Shown here: positions 61,991 to 64,000 of the stretch, in pieces
How positions within the stretch are numbered: position 1 is the stretch's first letter
How the letters are laid out: every line of letters starts with the position of its first letter
NCBI GenBank assembly: GCA_003600225.1
Contig: QZFT01000027.1
Location: forward strand, 1 to 64,000
DNA: 64,000 nucleotides
Direction: 5' to 3'
Origin: Pseudonocardiaceae bacterium YIM PH 21723
GTDB taxonomy: Bacteria; Actinomycetota; Actinomycetes; Mycobacteriales; Pseudonocardiaceae
Translations under genes and position numbers: made by a program
The notes under the pieces: model-generated
Told to the model about the DNA's origin: nothing
What the model saw: only the letters and a program-made list of their open reading frames with translations
Database searches by the model: none

Positions 61991-62786
61991 CACGCTCCGG
62001 GTCTACGCCGGGATCCTGCACGCCCGCTGGCGGATCGCGATGTCCTACCGGACCTCGTTCGCGTTCGAGATCACCGGCCAGGCGATCGGGCAGCTCACCG
62101 AGGTCGTCGTCATCGCGCTGCTGTTCACCCGGATCCGCTCCATGGGCGGCTTCGACGTGACCGCGGTGCTGCTGATGTACGGCTTCTCCGCCGCCTGTTT
62201 CGGCCTGGCGGACACGGTTGTCGGCCAGGTGGAGAAGCTGCCGCAGCTGATCAGGTCCGGTGAGCTGGACGCGATGCTGATCAGGCCGCTCGGCCTGCTG
62301 CCCCAGCTCTGCCTGCTCGACATCCAGCTGCGCAGGCTGGGCAGGTTGCTGTCCGGCCTGCTGATCCTCGGGGTGGCCGCACATCGAGCGCCCATCGACT
62401 GGACCTGGGACCGATTCCTGCTGGTCGGCCTGTGCACGGTGACCGGAGCGGTGATCTTCTCCGCGATCTTCGTCGCCGCCTGTTCGATCAGCTTCTGGGT
62501 GGTGGAGGGCAGCGAACTGGCCAACGCCGTCACCTACGGCGGCACCGCGTTCGCCTCCTACCCGCTGACCATCTACGACCGGATCCTGCGCAGGCTGATG
62601 GCCTACGTGCTGCCCGGCGCGTTCATCTCCTACTACCCGACGGTGACGCTGCTGGGCATCCGGGACCCGCTGGGCCTACCCGGCTGGTTCGGCTGGCTGG
62701 GTCCGGTCGTGGCACTGCTGTCCTGCCTGGTCGCCGGGCTCATCTGGCGCACCGCCGTGCGCCGCTACCGAGGGACGGGATCATGA
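61983..62786 (+). CDS. ABC-2 type exporter permease
   Basis: A 267-residue membrane protein of the same type as its neighbour (six helices). RIAMSYRTSFAFEITGQAIGQLTEVVVIALLF, LIRPLGLLPQLCLLDIQLRRLGRLLSG (coupling region) and YPLTIYDRILRRLMAYVLPGAFISYYP are the family stretches. Its GTG start overlaps the stop of the first permease and its stop overlaps the ATPase start (ATGA), so all three are translated together. Confidence 0.92.
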   Translation: MADTLRVYAGILHARWRIAMSYRTSFAFEITGQAIGQLTEVVVIALLFTRIRSMGGFDVTAVLLMYGFSAACFGLADTVVGQVEKLPQLIRSGELDAMLIRPLGLLPQLCLLDIQLRRLGRLLSGLLILGVAAHRAPIDWTWDRFLLVGLCTVTGAVIFSAIFVAACSISFWVVEGSELANAVTYGGTAFASYPLTIYDRILRRLMAYVLPGAFISYYPTVTLLGIRDPLGLPGWFGWLGPVVALLSCLVAGLIWRTAVRRYRGTGS

Positions 62787-63748
62787 TCATCGAGGTGGAG
62801 GGCCTGCGCCGCACGTTCCGGGTCAGCGAGAAGGCGGGCCGGTTCCGGCGCAGTCACCGCGAGGTGGTGGCGGTGCAGGATGTCTCGTTCACCGTGCCCG
62901 AGGGCGAGACCCTGGGCTACGTCGGCCCGAACGGCGCGGGCAAGTCGACCACGATCAAGATGCTCACCGGCATCCTGGTGCCCACCGCGGGCCGGGTCCG
63001 GGTGTGCGGGCTGGATCCGTCCCGGCAGCGGAAGAAACTGGCCAGGCGGCTGGGCGTGGTGTTCGGCCAGCGCACCCAGCTGTGGTGGGACCTGCCGCTG
63101 CTGGACAGTTTCGAGCTGCTGCGCGACATCTACCGGGTCGGGCAGACGCAGTACCGGGAACGCCTGGACGAGTGCACGGAACTGCTGGGGCTGGCCGAGT
63201 TCCTGAGCACCCCGGTGCGTCAGCTGTCCCTCGGGCAGCGGATGCGTGGCGAGATCACCGCCGCCCTGCTGCACGACCCGCGACTGCTGGTGCTCGATGA
63301 GCCGACCATCGGCCTAGACCTGGAGTCCAAGGCCCGGCTGCGGTCCTTCCTGGCCGAGCTGAACCGGACCAAGGGCACCACGCTGCTGCTGACCACGCAC
63401 GATCTGGACGACATCGAGCAGCTGTGCCGCAGGCTGATGGTGATCGACCATGGCCGGGTGCTGGCCGACGGCGAGCTCGCCGGCCTGCGCGGCTCGGTGG
63501 CCGCCGAGCGCACGCTCACCGTCGACCTCCAGGAACCGGCCGATCTGAGCGGCATCCCCGGGGTGACCGCGATCAAGGCCGACGGGCCACGAGTCCACCT
63601 GGAGTTCCTGCCGTCCGAGGTGAGCGCCGCGCAACTGATCACAGCCGTAGCCGCGAGGGCGGAGATCCGTGACCTCGCCGTCGGCGAGGCATCCATCGAA
63701 GAGGTCATCCGCCGGCTTTACGATCTTCGCCCAGCACCGCAGGCCTGA
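62783..63748 (+). CDS. ABC exporter ATP-binding protein
   Basis: A 321-residue ATPase. Walker A GPNGAGKSTT near residue 54; the Q-loop region FGQRTQLWWDLP; signature LSLGQRMRGE (degenerate LSGGQ); Walker B LLVLDEPTIGLD; H-loop LLTTHDLDDIE. The 60-70 C-terminal residues after about 240 form a regulatory extension. It energises the two ABC-2 permeases encoded upstream. The start is fixed by the 4-base ATGA overlap. Confidence 0.95.
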   Translation: MIIEVEGLRRTFRVSEKAGRFRRSHREVVAVQDVSFTVPEGETLGYVGPNGAGKSTTIKMLTGILVPTAGRVRVCGLDPSRQRKKLARRLGVVFGQRTQLWWDLPLLDSFELLRDIYRVGQTQYRERLDECTELLGLAEFLSTPVRQLSLGQRMRGEITAALLHDPRLLVLDEPTIGLDLESKARLRSFLAELNRTKGTTLLLTTHDLDDIEQLCRRLMVIDHGRVLADGELAGLRGSVAAERTLTVDLQEPADLSGIPGVTAIKADGPRVHLEFLPSEVSAAQLITAVAARAEIRDLAVGEASIEEVIRRLYDLRPAPQA

Positions 63749-63792
63749 AATCGGTGTAAATTCGGTGTTAGCCCAAGACAAAGGAGCCTCAC

Positions 63793-64000
63793 GTGGTGCG
63801 CAAGCTGGCTGTACTGGGCGCGATGATCGTGGCACTGACCGGGTGCGACACGGTGAACCAGGTGTCCTCGGGGGTGGACAAGGCCGGTACCTGCGCCACC
63901 GCGATCAGCGAGAGCGGCTGGGTGCCGAGCTCCTCCGACCCGCAGAAGGCGAAGGAAGAGGCCCAGCAGAAGGCCGACAAGCTGACCAACCTGGCGAAGG
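63793..64000 (+). CDS. Lipoprotein, partial (runs off the window)
   Basis: At least 69 residues. A short signal peptide (MVRKLAVLGAMIVALTGC) ends in the lipobox LTGC, followed by a helical region with Lys/Glu/Ala/Gln (PQKAKEEAQQKADKLTNLAK), so a small surface lipoprotein is likely. The GTG at 63793 follows AAGGAGCCTCAC, a strong ribosome-binding site. The 3' end is beyond the window. No family assigned. Confidence 0.75.
   Translation, partial: MVRKLAVLGAMIVALTGCDTVNQVSSGVDKAGTCATAISESGWVPSSSDPQKAKEEAQQKADKLTNLAK

Overview
High-GC actinobacterial chromosome, most likely from the order Pseudonocardiales. The evidence is frequent GTG starts, an F420 biosynthesis gene (fbiC), an AfsR-type regulator, a GH18 chitinase with a DasR-type operator, and several palindromic repeat families between genes. 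The order upp ... Rv3311-like gene, add, deoA, cdd, sdhCDAB ... dacB-like gene, yihY, trpS ... icd parallels my memory of the Rv3309c-Rv3339c stretch of Mycobacterium tuberculosis, with extra genes inserted. This is therefore a conserved chromosomal backbone with accessory insertions, not a plasmid or prophage.

Layout. 0-11 kb is mostly accessory: an aldo/keto reductase with a MerR regulator, two serine hydrolases, a Doc-like/RHH toxin-antitoxin pair, a DUF4188/TetR divergent pair, a membrane protein, two isochorismatase-type hydrolases, a chitinase and upp. 11-20 kb: an AfsR-like regulator, deoC with two ALDH-family genes, two SMI1/KNR4 proteins and an Rv3311-like protein. 20-38 kb is the metabolic core: add, a coiled-coil protein behind a long structured leader, an ArfA/ArfC-like envelope pair, a nucleoside-uptake and pyrimidine-salvage operon (BMP lipoprotein, ATPase, two permeases, cdd, deoA), a second BMP lipoprotein, and sdhCDAB. 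38-50 kb: an SGNH hydrolase, a DUF4143 ATPase, small membrane proteins, a degenerate D-Ala-D-Ala carboxypeptidase, YihY, a half-length MFS protein, four tandem prolyl-aminopeptidase paralogues, an RraA-like protein and trpS. 50-64 kb: fbiC, an EF-hand protein, a Clp_N protein with an HTH-like segment, a frameshifted HepT with MntA, exonuclease III, three paralogous small exported or membrane proteins, icd, a membrane hydrolase, an ABC-2 exporter and the start of a lipoprotein.

How the genes work together. A common theme is (deoxy)nucleoside salvage. The BMP/ABC system imports nucleosides; cdd and add deaminate cytidine and adenosine; deoA releases deoxyribose-1-phosphate and thymine; deoC cleaves deoxyribose-5-phosphate to acetaldehyde and glyceraldehyde-3-phosphate; the adjacent ALDH could oxidise the aldehyde; upp salvages uracil. 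The sdh and icd genes supply the TCA cycle.

Most unusual points: two ~415-bp cassettes bounded by ~120-bp inverted repeats of one shared sequence, with different short-palindrome clusters inside; a GTCAA-N7-TTGAC operator found three times around the Clp_N/HTH gene and fbiC; four exactly 23-bp-spaced direct repeats beside the DUF4143 ATPase; three tandem paralogues, each behind the same leaderless-type promoter; active-site loss in a Doc-like toxin and in a penicillin-binding-protein-like carboxypeptidase; and a 109-bp duplication that pushed apart two ALDH genes that were probably once overlapping. Start codons below were chosen by ribosome-binding site, operon overlap or family alignment, so many are shorter than the longest open frame.
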